The notes beneath the pieces are model-generated. The model searched no databases and was not told the origin of the DNA. It saw only the letters and a program-made list of their open reading frames with translations. From Chromera velia (lineage: Eukaryota; Sar; Chromeraceae): 35,732 bases of DNA. The position numbers were made by a program, and so were the translations under genes. Position 1 is the first letter of the stretch; every line of letters begins with the position of its first letter. Positions 21,561 through 33,887 of the stretch are shown piece after piece. The stretch lies in contig JAHBMJ010004392.1 in the NCBI GenBank assembly GCA_018398765.1, forward strand, positions 43,850 through 79,581. The letters run 5' to 3'.

Positions 21561-22849
21561 TCTGTGTCAATCTACAGAAATGATTGCAAACTCTCTACTC
21601 TCTTCGTTCAGGCGTGAAACAGTCTCAAACTATTTTTTTTTCTCTCATTTTTTATCGTTTTTGCTAATCACTGCAACAAACTATCTGTAAAATAAATTTT
21701 GTAACCGCATATTAAGTGAACCAGAAACTAAAAGTGAAGCGCTACTATTGTACTTTCCGTTTCTATTTGTTTTCTTATTGTAACTACTCTCTTGACTCTG
21801 AGTCGATCGTTTGTTTGCTTCTGTTTAACACAGAATCTGTTTTGGGTGAAATGGTTATACCTTTTGGCCACCATGCATAGTGTAGTTGATACCAAGAGTT
21901 AATTATTCAATTAACTTTGAGTAGCTGGACATTCTTAAACATCCTCTGTGGGCTGTATAATATGTTTCCATGATTTTTTTGCTATTTTTTGCACATGTTG
22001 GATATCCATGTATATGCCTTTGCTGGCAATATTGCTGCCAGCTTTGGCCGTCTCTTATAAAACTCCACCTAGGGTTTGGCATCAATCAATCAATCAATCA
22101 ATCAAAAAGCTGTCTCTCTGCTCTAGCTATCTGGTACTTTCTTCAAGACTTTCTTTCACGACAGATTGCTTCTTTTCTTCCTTTGTATGTTTTCATTGTT
22201 TTTAATTCTGGTAGCGTTGGGCGAATACTTTTCTGGTTTAAAGTTTCTTGATGCCTATGTATGTCAAGCCTCTTTTAGCGGCTCTAGAAAGGTGCTGCGT
22301 ATAACGTACATTTCCTCAGAGGCTTTTTTCTTTGTTGGCTGAAAAAATAAGTTAGGTAGTGGCATTTTTTACATTACTTTGCATTGCTTTGCTCGATATG
22401 TGGCCTTGCTTGATCACACTGTTTGACCTTGAGCATAAATTGATATAATAGAGAGAGAAAAGACAAAAAAAATGGAACCAAACATCTTCTTGATCATTTT
22501 TTTGAATCCACGTCTGTGCAGTAGTATTTTTCGAGCGGTTTTGGACACTAGTTCGGGCAGCTGACGGGCTCGAGTATGCATACATATGTCGGGTCCCGTT
22601 TGTTCATGCATTTTTCATATATTTTTCTCTCTTACAGTGTTTCATTTTTTTAAGGCTTATGTTTAGGTTACTTATTAGTTCTTTTATGCCTAGTTTTATG
22701 TTCCATTAGCTTGTTTGGTGGTTTGTTTTCTTGAAAAAGAACGGAGGTGGGTGTCATCATATACTACAATACACTGTCATTTAACCGATCTGGCCGGATC
22801 TGGCTTTTATGCTATGAAAATGACTGCATGCCTTTATAGCCCTATCTCT

Positions 22850-22852
22850 CTA

Positions 22853-22883
<31 letters not shown>

Positions 22884-22920
22884 ATCTGTCTTTCTGTCTG
22901 ACTGTCTATCTGTGTGTCTA

Positions 22921-22952
<32 letters not shown>
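22850..22952 (+). repeat. TCTG/TCTA tetranucleotide microsatellite
   Basis: About 100 bp of TCTG units with TCTA, TCTC and TGTG variants. The unit is the same as at several splice donors of the left half, but no gene is recognised here. Confidence 0.9.
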
Positions 22953-23186
22953 GACAGTATACCTAGATAGCACACATACTCACCACAAAAATAAACAGAG
23001 AAAAAGAAAAAGGGAGAGCAATTTTTCAAAAGAAAGAGAGAGAAAAGGAGAGCTATATATTGTTTGTCACGTTTACAATATTCTTATTAAGAGCTGGCCC
23101 ACATGCAGTCTAGCAGTGCATTACTGCTTTGCTGCCAGGCTTGGAGCCCTCCGGGTGCCTCCGAGGCCACTGTCACATCATCTAGG

Positions 23187-23320
23187 ACATCACGCTTGCA
23201 TGCCACGTAATATATCCATTTAGTCTTTGAAGTTGTTAGCTTTGGTAAGCGATCTGTTTACTATATCATGAACGGACAATCCATAGATTCCAATACGCTT
23301 GTATATAATCTATATGTAAG
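23187..23320 (+). repeat. Diverged direct repeat, copy 2
   Basis: Counterpart of 21340-21560, about 1.8 kb downstream. Shared order of blocks: ACGCTTGCATGCCAC, GCGATCTGTTTACT, GAACGGACAATCCAT and CTTGTATATAATCTATATG. Confidence 0.5.
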
Positions 23321-23644
23321 ACCTACAATGTCATAGTAGTACAAAACATGCGTATAAAATTTCTAAGTCTTAGTAAACCTCTTATAATTATCTATAATTA
23401 CCAAACAAATATTTTATTCCACACTTTTGAGAAGATTAACGGTGTTTTATTGAAGTTTACAGTCTTTAAAAAAATTAAGTGAAAAAAAAACTGCGATCGA
23501 CATGTACAGCAAAACCCTCAATCATCAAAAATTTATAGTGAAGGTAGAATAATTAGAGATTAGATGTGAAGTTGGTTGACAAAAAAAACTAGCAATACAA
23601 AAAGAAATTAATCTTAGAAGTAAAAGAAGAAAGCATAGAAATAT

Positions 23645-23945
23645 ACTTACTTACTTACTTAATTGTAGTTAAGCCTAGAGTCTCTAAAACCAGAGATAAA
23701 TGGCAACCTATGCATGCAGTTGTAAACAAAAGGAGCAAACCGCTGCAGCTTAGCCTGCTTCCGCATGAATATGAACAACCACGACCCTCCGCAGCCTAGG
23801 CTGAAGCTAAAGGCTAAACAACTACACAAGACGTGCGCGCACTCATTTCAGACAAGTTTCGATCAGTGCACTTGCCTTCTTCGGCTCCCGGTCCACAATG
23901 AATGAAACGAGCTCTCTTACATATGTCTCTTCTTCCCCGATACCT
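23645..23945 (-). mobile_element. Probable 3' untranslated tail of the LINE remnant
   Basis: It follows the LINE reading frame on the minus strand and ends in a TAAG tetranucleotide array (23647-23663 on the + strand as CTTA units). Several non-LTR families end in such short tandem repeats rather than poly(A). No flanking duplication was found to prove the boundary. Confidence 0.4.
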
Positions 23946-25595
23946 CATCCCCCAGCTGCAGCAGTCCATCTTGCTCTGCAGACCCTTTCACCAATTCTTG
24001 TTCTCTCTTTCACTCTCTCTGCCAGTGAATGAAGTTTGGATCTAAGCTGCTCTGTTCGCACGCACGCAGACAATCGATGCACCGCATCGTCGATCACCTT
24101 TTTACCTTCGACTGCAGGACAGTGAATATAGTGTTCTTCGCAGGATCTACCGTGTCTCTTTCCCCCACCAGCACATGCTCGAAGGAGAGAAGTGAAAAAA
24201 GAACTACCAGACAAGAGAGAGCGAGGCAGAGTACGCAATTGAACTGTGTAACCCCACCCCCTTCTAACCCTCCCCCCTAAAAACAACATGGCCAGACGCT
24301 GGTGCGATCGGTTCTCTATCTGAAAATTACTCAGTCGGGAGTTGCGTGAATAGATACCACATGAACGGGTGAGCCTATGCTCGCCGACGGGTCTTGAAGT
24401 CAACCATTCCCACAACCATTCTGAGGCTTCCCTTTCCCTCGCTTTCTGCCTGAGTGTCCATTTATTCGTTGTGTTTCTCCCTCTCTGGCTTTCTTAAAAA
24501 AGATCTGGTGCGATTGTCTGAAGCATGCTACTGGCTGAATTGGCCCATACCGGGGTCAGCGATCTATGCCATGCATCCCAGCCTGCCCGAGGAACCTCCC
24601 TTTCTGTTCTCTTTATGCTTTCTATGAAACCTCCCAACTGATAAGAAAGGATCTCTCTCATGGGACGCACACCAACCGAAACCAAAGTTGGCACTTTGAA
24701 AGAATTATAGGGCAAACGGAATGTCCAGCGTACAAATCGAAGTTGCAATGCATCAAGTGCAACGATATCTCTCTGACTTACCGGCAAGACTTCCAGCGAG
24801 TACGTTGCCACTGGCTCCCAGAGCGCCTACAGTAAACGAATTTTGCATCGGGGGGGCAAAGGACCTAAGGATGAACAAGTGCCCATCACTGCCCCTAAAC
24901 AGCGTTCAGCATTTTCAAGTCGGTCCCTGACTGACTTTGGTGGGTCCCCTCCCTCAAACACACGACACCCAAGGTATTTATAGCTCTCTACACGTTCAAC
25001 TGTCTTCCCTTCAAAAGTCACTTCCCCTTCTATTTCTCTTCTTGAGCCTGAGAGTGCGAGAACTTTTGTTTTCTTTAAATTCACTTTCAACCCATGTTCC
25101 TGACAATAAGAGGCCAAACGGTCCGAACGCCACTGCAGGTCAGAAGAAGAGTGAGCAAAAACAATAAGATCGTCTGCGTAACCTATGCTGTCAAGCAGTA
25201 AGTCCGCCAATCTTACCTCCTCAGGGATACGGGGTCGCTGCTCCGTTGTTTCACTCTCCTCGCTCCTCTCTCGATATTCTCCCCCCCTCTGTCTTTCATC
25301 CATATCTGATTCCCCATCCAAGCCATTAACAGCTTCCCTCCCTTCAACACTCAAAGCAGAATGAATATTATTAATAAACAAAAGAAAAAGAAGAGGAAAA
25401 AGTGGATCTCCCTGTTTTACCCTTGCACTTTCGGGAAAGACCCAATCCGACCCATCCACCCTTCCCCACACATTCATATATATGGAATAAATCATGCACA
25501 CGTCCTTCTCGCTGACTCCTTCCTCTCTAAGTCTGTCAATCATTTTCTTTCTGGGTACTCGGTTAAATGCCTTGCTGAAGTCAACAAACGCTGCA

Positions 25596-25605
25596 AGGAG
25601 GGGTC
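25596..25605 (+). repeat. Left target-site duplication of the nested MITE (AGGAGGGGTC)
   Basis: Ten bases identical to 26186-26195. On the minus strand these fall in the codons of RPLL in the LINE ORF. Confidence 0.8.
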
Positions 25606-26185
25606 CCAGGGTCTGGCACTTATATTGGGTTACAGGTTTCAACACCCCTTATACATAAGGGTATACCCCCCTGTAATGTTACCCTTACTTCAAAAGTGGT
25701 CCCAATCGATCAATCTCATCAGGTTACATCTAAAAATATTGAAAACATCTTCTGTTGATTGAGGTTACATGAGAAACTGACGAAAAACGATGTGTCCCTT
25801 TCATTTTGTAACCAAACCCCTTGTAACCTTGTAACCTGTAACCTAAAATAACCCTCTTCAAAAGTGATGTAACCTTCGTCTGCATGCATTTTAAAGTGTT
25901 TTTGAAGTGATTTGAAGAGTTTTTGAAAGTTGACTTTTTGGTCGGTTACGGACCTCAAGACCACCTGTAACCTTGTAACCTGAAACCTTGCAAGGAGACA
26001 TATATAATAAGAGGTGTAACCTCATGTAACCACATAAGCTATACAGTAAAAGTGATTGATTTTGAAGTAACTCAACATGCCGGACCTCTAGCTTGTGTGA
26101 AAAGCTCGTCCAAATGTTTTTTGGTTCATTTTTTATGTCATTTTTGCACTTGTAACCCTATATGAGCCCAAGAGTGCCCCCCCCT
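25606..26185. mobile_element. MITE-like insertion, 580 bp, nested in the LINE
   Basis: The LINE reverse transcriptase frame is broken exactly here and resumes in the same frame once this segment and one 10-bp duplication are ignored. The ends are imperfect inverted repeats: GGCACT near each end (25615-25620 and, inverted, 26173-26178), then ATAT.GGGTTACA at 25622-25634 facing TGTAACCCTATAT at 26151-26163. The interior is full of GTAACCT and TTGTAACC motifs in both halves. No protein-coding content is credible. A 10-bp duplication is closest to Mutator-like elements (usually 9-11 bp), but the superfamily is an inference. Confidence 0.78.
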
Positions 26186-26195
26186 AGGAGGGGTC
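26186..26195 (+). repeat. Right target-site duplication of the nested MITE (AGGAGGGGTC)
   Basis: Direct copy of 25596-25605. Confidence 0.8.
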
Positions 26196-27205
26196 TGTGG
26201 CTCTTCTTTGCTGAAGCCGTGAGAGCATGAAGAGCAGCTATCGCTTCCCTTGTACCGACTCCCTTCCTGAAACCCACCTGTCGTTCATCTATATTCGTTG
26301 TCTCCCTTAACCGGCCATCCATCAACAACGTGAACAACTTTGCCAGAAGGCAGACGATATGTATAGGCCTCCATTCATCACAAAAGGGAGAGACGTGACC
26401 TTTTGGAACAGGAGCGATTCGAATGAAGTTCCACTTTTCTGGCCAGAAAGAAAAAAGGAAAAAAAGATTGAAGAAAATGAAAAGAAGAAAACGAGACAGA
26501 TGAGAAGAGGAAAGACATAAATGTATCTGCGCAAGGGAGATTCCTTTGAGGCTGGCTGCCTTCTTTGGGTCGATTGCCCTCAGTATTTTCTCATATTTAT
26601 CGAAAGAGAAGAAAGGTGCCAAGGGGGGAGCTGGTGTTTCATCCTTCTTTTGAGGCTCCAGTCCGTTCCCACTGAACACATCGGCCCAAAAATTTGAAAA
26701 CGAAAAGGTGGATGGCTTTTCTCCCTCACTCCCACTCTCTGCCTTTTTTTTTTCCCTCCTCCATTTCTATAGGGCTACTGGGTCCTTAGCAGCTTCTTCC
26801 ACGAGTCTCTCTGCCTAAAGAATGACATATTTTCTCTTTTTTCTTGCTATTAACTTCCCTTTCTCTCTGTTTAACCTGTTTATCTTTCTCTTTGCTATGA
26901 TGCACCGCTCGTCTTTGTCCCTCCAGAGTTCCCTTTCTTCCTTCCATTCCTTTTTTGCGGATCTAACTCTCTTCTGAATCTCCCTGCATTCTTGATCCCC
27001 CCAAGGTATGATAGCCTTTTCCTTCCTTTCACTTTTCCTCAGATGGTGAAATAGAAAGGAATTATGAGCGATTATAAGGGAGTCAAGAACGCATTGATAA
27101 TATGTAAGAGAGAAAACATACTTCAGAAAGTTAGCGCAGTTAGATTTCTGATTGCAGTGATCGGAACAAGAAACAAGTTCAAAGAAGCCATAAAAAATTA
27201 AGAAT

Positions 27206-29339
27206 TAAAAGGAAACGAATGAGTGTGATCAAGTTCAAACTAATTTAAAAGGACACACTGCAGCAATTATATTTATGACTGACATATACAAGCGCACACA
27301 AGCTGAATATGTCAATGATTGACACACACAAGCTAATTGTGTCCACGACTGACATACTGAGAGAGAGTCACAGAGTTAAGTCCGGTTGAGTCGGTATACA
27401 CAGTGACTGCGTACTCATACGTTACATCCTCAACTTTCTCGACAAAATTCATTACGTCTTTCTACCAGGATGAATGATCTGCTTTTCTTATATTTCCTAG
27501 TATACTTCTCTTCATCATTTAATAGAATTGACTTTCCTGAGAATCGAAACACTTCTAAACATAATCGAACCTTGATTGACACAGAACTCTGAGCACTTGT
27601 CCACATCTTCATCTACTTGTGATAGACGGCCTTCATCCCTTATAATCTCTTGATCGAAACTCAAAGTTGAGAGTCAATATCTCACTTAAGCAGACTTCTA
27701 ACATCCAGTTTCCAGCTGTGCTTGTTTTTCTACACGTAGGAGGAGCGTGGAACACTGGTTTGCACACATGAGCTACAGTACATAAATTAATCATGCAAGA
27801 ATGTTGAATGATCTAAAATAAATATATATGAATACATTGAATGAATAACGCAACGCGGCGGCGGGTTATACAGATGTGTATGGACCAATTAGAACCTGCC
27901 GCCAGACCTTAACCGGCTCAAAAATTTTGAGGGGAAAAGCAACAGCCCTCTGTTCCCTTTTCCCTCCTGGACTCAAAGCAACGACCCTAGGAGTCGTCTT
28001 TAAAGAAATCGACAACTGAATCTGAATTGAAATAATAATTATGTGGGCTTTTAAAAAGATAAAATAGTTACTGAATAGCATTAATTTACATTAATGTTCC
28101 AGATTTTTTCAGAAAATTTTCCCGCGGTATCCCGAGGTCCACTATCAAGGGGCATATATTTTGCACCACCGCCGGCTTCCTCAGTGTCCAACGCCGGGAC
28201 CGGGCATTGTCATACAGTGTTTTCAACACATAAGAAACACCAAACCAATCCTACTGGCCTGCATGGTTAGGATTTTCCTGGCTGTCATCGTTGCTAGCGT
28301 TGTTGCTAAACAAATGCAGAAAATGTGTTATATGACTTTTGCTTTAAATTTGAATCTGATCAAATTTAAATCTAATTCAATGAATTGATTAAAATCAAAT
28401 TCAATCGGTTGGTGATTTAATTTTTCAATATTCTGCTTAACATTAAAAGAACATTTTCTTTGTCAGATGACTGATGCTAGAGCTAATGTCCACCTGTGTT
28501 ATATTATTTAAAATGTAGAAATACACATACTGAGTCATCTCCGGTTTTTTGATCTGAATACGCCTTGAACAAGGCTTTTGCAGGAGTGATATCAATGAAG
28601 AGCCCTTATACTAAGGTTCTGACTTACATGTGAATTTGAAGATGTACAGTGACACCCAATTAAGCAGTATGTGCGAGCAGCAAAAAAAAATTGATCATAC
28701 AAGAAAAGTATTGAAACATCACATTGGTGGAGAATTATAACACGAAGAGCTACCATCGAGGGAAAGTGAAAGATAGTAGGCTAAGCCTCTATTTTCAGAC
28801 AGAATAATACAGAATGGGAGCGAAACGGAGCATCGGAGAGATTCAAAATTGTCAGACTTAACGGATATTTGCAGTCATTATATCAATGTTCAACTTATGC
28901 CATATTGTAACTTTTAAATTTGTAAGCAACGAATAAGATTTTGTACTGTAACAATCTGTAATTTGGATCTGTAATACTCCTCTGAGTCACCTGAAGGCAG
29001 CTTGTAGGAGCTAGTTCCAGGTGCTTCTAGGCGCTTCTAGGACAGCCACGTGACAGTGTTACAGTAGCTTTTGCAATCTTCTAGGCAAACGCAAGCTATG
29101 AATGAATATGCATGTCCTTTGTCGCTGATCCAACTAAAATCTCTTCTAAATTTACGGAATCCGATCATGATTTCGTCATTTGGTAATCATCTTTTGTAAT
29201 CTCTGCTGACAATGATCTGCATGGTGGTGAAACTGACTCTAAAACTTTGTGAGCTAGAAACTTGACAATGTTGGGATTGAGTCGATCAGCTAGCTGTATC
29301 GGCTGTATTGGATTTGATCGATTTTACCAAAGAGATTTA
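27206..29339. other. AT-rich region without a recognisable gene
   Basis: No frame here has a domain I recognise. Minor items are repeated GACTGACATA..CAAGC-like units at about 27278-27356, an AT-rich stretch with TCAAATTTAAAT/AATTCAATGAATT motifs at 28345-28410, and GGTGCTTCTAGG / GCGCTTCTAGG at about 29020-29041. Confidence 0.5.
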
Positions 29340-29354
29340 CCCAAACAATCAACA

Positions 29355-29520
29355 TAAGTCACATGACATCAGTGGTACAATGCTCACGAAATCTTAAGAG
29401 CTTCAGCTTCGTATGGTTAGCGATGGTTGGACTGTAATGATGCATGTTCATAAAGAAAATAAAAAGAAATAATTTTTTTTTCTCGATGTTATTATAAATG
29501 TTCATAGCCCGTCATTTGAC
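29355..29520 (+). repeat. Dispersed repeat family, copy 1
   Basis: Shares GACATCAGTGGTACAATGCTC, AAGAGCTTCAGCTTCGT, TTCATAAAGAAAAT..AAAGAAATA and GCCCGTCATTTG with copy 3 on the minus strand at 34735-34895. It is in the same family as 30060-30210. Confidence 0.75.
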
Positions 29521-29676
29521 GTACTGATATAGTCTGACATACCTTAATATACCAGTGACAATTTGTGATAATAAATTGAATGTCTGCATATCTGGTTGCA
29601 TTGGAAACAGCTGTTCAATTTTGAACATTCTGGACGTGCAGCTCAGTAAGTCACATAAAGTTCCGAATCAGTAAAA

Positions 29677-29801
29677 GCAACTGATCCATGCAGTAATTGA
29701 AGGCCGCTGCTTGCAAATAGAAAAAAGTAATTCGTATAGTAGGACCATGCAGTATTATAGTGGAAGCGACTGATCCATGCAGTACTTGAAGGTCGCTGCT
29801 T
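29677..29801 (+). repeat. Two direct copies of a 36-bp unit
   Basis: 29677-29712 and 29766-29801 share GCRACTGATCCATGCAGTA.TTGAAGGYCGCTGCTT, with three mismatches and 53 bp between them. Confidence 0.85.
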
Positions 29802-30059
29802 CTAGTGCTGCTTGCAATTGAAAATTGCATTTTGCCACTTAGTAGTATGCGCAGACCGGAGCAGACGGCGAATGGTACTGACAACTTGCTAAAATCTCAG
29901 ACAGTTGTACATAGTTGTATGTGGCAGACGCAGGAGTCCGGCCGTCCTGCTCTGTCGTGCTCTCAAAAAGGGAGCAAGAATCAAAAAACCTGGAATTACC
30001 TAGGCAACAGATGCATGTACACACAATTAAACTGTACCAGAGCGCATCAAACCCTTGCG

Positions 30060-30210
30060 GTCTAGGAATAGTCTGGAGCGACTTAAGTAACGCAGCGTCC
30101 CGCTTCGTTTGGTTAATTTTGGATGATGATGCTTGTTTATATATGTTTATGAAGAAAACAAAAAGAAATAGATTTTTCTTTAATTTTATGTTCATAGCCC
30201 GTCATTTGTA
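30060..30210 (+). repeat. Dispersed repeat family, copy 2
   Basis: Matches copies 1 and 3 over the right part (TTTATGAAGAAAAC, AAAAGAAATAGATTTTT, TTCATAGCCCGTCATTTG). A partial related segment follows at 30298-30345, with AGCGTATCAAAGCCTT and TCTAG..GATCTATGGAGC. Confidence 0.65.
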
Positions 30211-30723
30211 CCGATAGTCTGAAAACGGAGTCTTGCTTGCAAAAAGATGCAAAGAAACGCCAGGCCCTAACACCGGGCCGAAACATAACATTTAACAACA
30301 TCAAAGCGTATCAAAGCCTTATGATCTAGAAGATCTATGGAGCAGCTAAAATCGAGTTATAAAACAGTGCATGTTGCGGTTGCAGCACCGAAAATGTGAA
30401 TGAAACACTAAATGTGTGCTAAGCCTTTAGTTTCAAGTTGCTGTCAATATTTTGACCGATACATCGATATTAAATGATATGAATACATCCCATGGTATGC
30501 AAAGACAAGGTCTTTGCTGTTGCATGGTCATCATCACCATCTTAGTCAGAGCTTGTGACACTGCTTTTAACACCTTTTTAAGTGCACTCTCGATTCAGGT
30601 CAAATCACAACTAAGAAACCTTAGATCTGTATGTTTGTAAAGAAATCTTATGTCGATATTCAGAGTCTCCATGATCTCAAGGAAGCGTTCTCAGAAGACT
30701 TAGTGAATTCAAATGAAACAAAC

Positions 30724-31648
30724 GCTGATCAACTTGTTGATATCGGCCAAAGCTATTCGATGAATTAATAGACTGCATATCAGACACACTGTATGGAGAT
30801 TAAGTGCTGTCAAATGCTGCAACAGTCGTCGAATGAACAAATAGATAAATGAATGAATAAATGAATGCATGCATGAATGAATGAATGAATGAATGCATTG
30901 TTCAAATTAGATGAGTGAATGACTTTGATAAGCGGTACAAGCACAAACACATGTATATGCATGCATACATATATGCATGACAATCATATAACAACAATCA
31001 ATCAACCCACCGTGTAACAGATAACAATCAAATGAAGCTAAAGCTTCCCATTGAATCAATTGAGCATTGTACATACTGATCAAACCTAGGATTAAACCGA
31101 TTGAACGACACAAACGACAAACGACAGCTGATAGTGATCGATGCTAGCTGCTCGACTCTTGAAAGAATGCGCTCTCGAAGTTAGACTGATTGTGGTCATT
31201 GACAAATATATTTCATAATAATGTCGGATAATGTGTTTTTTTTCGGGATCCTGGTTTTTTATTTGCTGAATTGCTGCATCGAGCGTCACACTTGCTTGAT
31301 TCAAAGTTTTTCACTGTGGGGCTTTGCCGGCCGGGTGCTTGTTTGATCATGTTTTTGATAATGTTTTCCTGCTTTTCATGAATCTTGACTCTTCCTAGGA
31401 CAATTCGAACCATCTTCTTGATTATTTACAGGCTGCAGCATCTTAATAACTAGCGTAGCAATTTATAAATTAACTGTAATTACATCCGTCAATCTCATCT
31501 TTGGGCTTTGGCGACCTGTTGGCAGCTTTTGCATGCAGCCCATCTTTGGCAGCGAGTAATTGTTTACAGCGGTTTTAATTTACAGCATGATCACCAAGAT
31601 GTTTGCCTCGGTTCGCCTAGCTCAATATGGTTGTATAGAACTGAACTC
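30724..31648 (+). repeat. Left arm of a large inverted repeat
   Basis: Aligns in reverse complement with 34911-35732. A 67-bp stretch, 31521-31587 against 35044-34978, is identical; other parts are more diverged. The arm has an extra ATGA/GAAT microsatellite at about 30845-30895 and about 65 extra bases near 31445-31510. Confidence 0.85.
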
Positions 31649-31921
31649 ATTATGTACATGTATAACTACAGTGAAATGATCCTAGGAAATGATCATAATC
31701 CTAGTCACAATATCATTACACATATGCATGCATGAAGAATTACTTTATGATCTCGAACATTATTTTGTAGCTACAAATCGAGTTGACCAGTGTACTACTA
31801 CTAGTAGCCGGTGTGTTGTATTCTCTTTGGTGCTCTGCAGCAGCTTCTGGAGTACCAAGAAGGATCTTTTTTGTTCTTCCTCATCAGTATAAGAACCTTT
31901 TGTTGTCATTTTTTACATGAT

Positions 31922-31929
<8 letters not shown>

Positions 31930-31992
<63 letters not shown>

Positions 31993-32046
31993 AGAGAGAG
32001 AGAGAGAGGGAGAGAGAGAGAGAGAGAAAGAGAAAGAAAGAGAGAG
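31930..32046 (+). repeat. GA dinucleotide-rich tract
   Basis: About 115 bp of AG units with a few ACAG, GGAG and AAAG variants, preceded by a short TG run at 31921-31936. Confidence 0.92.
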
Positions 32047-33825
32047 CTGTGCCCAAAAGTTCAACGTAGATTTTATCTCAAAACTAGCTTTCTAAATGAT
32101 TGTCTCAGCATTTTTTCTATTTAGCTAAGCTAAGTTGACAGGTAAAATCAAACTGTCTTCATACATCCAACAGAATTCTTGGGATTGTAACACACAACGG
32201 TTGTCTCTTCTTGCTTCACAGGAGGTTAGAGGCTCGAGCAGTTTCTCGCCCAAAGGCCTGTGCGTAGTTTTGCTTGCGTTCGCGGGGACTCGGTGCATTT
32301 AATTTCGGTGTGCGCCTTGATCGTGTATCGGTATGCTGTCGTATGCATGCGTTGACACATGAAAAAGGCAAAAGAATAAGAAAAATCTGTATGCAAGTGC
32401 TTTTGATACACGCTGCTGCGAAGAGAAATCACTGTGTCATGGTGTGCGCGTTACAACTCACCGACTGTATGTTGGCAGAGCCAGGCATATAAACATTGCA
32501 ATCCCTAAATTTTTAATCGATCGAAGTTGAAATCCCACTGCAAGCAATTCCTCCTAAACTCCTTTCAAAACAGAGAGAAAAATCGAATCAAGACAAAGGC
32601 TAAAAAGCAAAGAACGAATCAGATGGGCGCGTAATGCCAGCGCGAAATGTAGGTCTCAAACGGGATGCTGGAAAGGCTGTAAAAGCATGTGCAAATCTCA
32701 GAAACTCAAGTGTGTGCACATGTCTCCTCCTCCATTTGTTCGGTCCTTTCAGCAAAAGGAACACATGCGAGCAGCAGCTGCATGTGTGCAAGGCGAAATA
32801 GAGGAAGGAATCGGCTGGCTACGGCTCAAACACGCACTAAACCGCATAGAAATGCATGTTAGAGCTGCAAACTGGTGCAAACATGATGCTTCTCTAGAGT
32901 GATGGGCAGTCTTGATCAAATCAGCCAGTCATCCATCGTTGTCCATCCAGCCTGCAATAAACCGATTCGGTAGTGCAATGCATGCACGCGAAATCAACTG
33001 TCTTTCTAATCCTCTGATATGTGCCCACCTTCTCTCAATGAGTCCTGCATTGTAGAAATAAATGATTTCGTTTTATTTAAATGTTCTGTATTTTTAGCGC
33101 AAATACGCAAGCGGGCCCACCTATGCCCCTTAGCACCGCGTATAGATATAGAACCCGGCCGCGTGCCGCGCGTCGTGCCGAAAAAAAGTGGCTTTCGAAA
33201 AAAGGTGGCTACTATCTATGCTCAACAACGATGTATTGTTTTTGGAAAGAAGCTCGAACTGCCTCTGTTTCTTGCTAGTCTAGCATTAACAAGCAGAAGA
33301 GTATTAAAGTGATTTCAGCCAAAGACTTCAGTTTTGAGCTTAGAAGTCTGTATCGGGTTGTCCTTGACGAGGCTTAATAAGCCCAAAACCGGTTGGACCT
33401 GAGCGCTTTCGGATTTTCTGTTCATGACAAGGAGAAGGTGTTCTTCAAATCAATTATCAGAGAAAAGAATCAAATATGCACATGCAAGACATCACAGGAG
33501 ATCACAACAGATCATGCACAAGACCACGCAGCTTCTAGAAATGCATAATATTTATACATTGACCAACCGCAATCCACCGGAGGCCGGAAAAGATCACGAT
33601 ATGTCAAGCAGATGCAGCGGGATGCAGTCAATCTCTAGAGTTCGATCTGCATTCCACTGGTCAAAAATCATCTATTCCGATCCGCTCTGACCACTTGCAC
33701 ACACTACATTGGCGATATAGATATCATGCTCAGGTACTTTCTTTTTCTTTTCGATATCGATATTTGTTTAACTGCGATGTTCAACATATACACATCAAAT
33801 CGGATATGTGGTCGATATTATTCGA

Positions 33826-33887
33826 TATTCAATTTCATGCATCTTCCACGGAATATTTAATATTCAATTTCATGCATCTTCCACGGC
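33826..33887 (+). repeat. 27-bp perfect direct repeat, period 35 bp
   Basis: 33826-33852 and 33861-33887 are identical (start ATATTCAATTTCATGC, end TTCCACGG), separated by 8 bp. Confidence 0.95.

Larger units (their letters stand above)
20494..23639. other. AT-rich region with diverged repeats, no gene seen
   Basis: I could not support any exon or RNA gene. Features noted are a doubled AGCTCCCCGGTGCAT at about 21137-21167, a pair of diverged direct repeats (21340-21560 and 23187-23320), an AATC microsatellite at about 22082-22104 and a TCTG array at 22850-22952. Confidence 0.55.
23945..27205 (-). pseudogene. Non-LTR retrotransposon (LINE) endonuclease-end / reverse transcriptase ORF, degenerate and interrupted
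   Basis: The minus strand reads in one frame from about 27205 to 23945. At the 5' end, a CSDHC segment near 27160 resembles the SDH end of an APE-type endonuclease. A basic linker (PWGDQECREIQKRVRSAKKEW) follows, then reverse transcriptase: FDEWRPI-like segment, RQVGFRKGVGTREA, AAFVDFSKAFNRVPR (motif A), QGDPLFPLLF (motif B), YADD at 25180-25169, GLKVNLKKTK, and YKYLGCRVFEG. The C-terminus has GVRPMREILSYQL and a Cys/His segment (C.EEHYIHCPA) like LINE terminal zinc motifs. In-frame stops are at 26817-26815, 26769-26767, 24829-24827 and 24496-24494. A 580-bp insertion (25606-26185) splits the RT just before motif A. Most of the endonuclease is missing, as in 5'-truncated LINE copies. The clade is not determined. 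Confidence 0.85.

Noticed and set aside
25719..25964. 81-codon minus-strand frame in the MITE-like segment
   Set aside because: It is made of the element's own short repeats and matches no family I know.
23645..27215. Target-site duplication around the whole LINE
   Set aside because: Sequences beside the TAAG tail and the 5' truncation share only short A-rich matches, no better than chance.
27866..28081. 71-codon minus-strand frame with a segment resembling structured protein
   Set aside because: Too short, no recognisable motif, no continuation beyond its stops.
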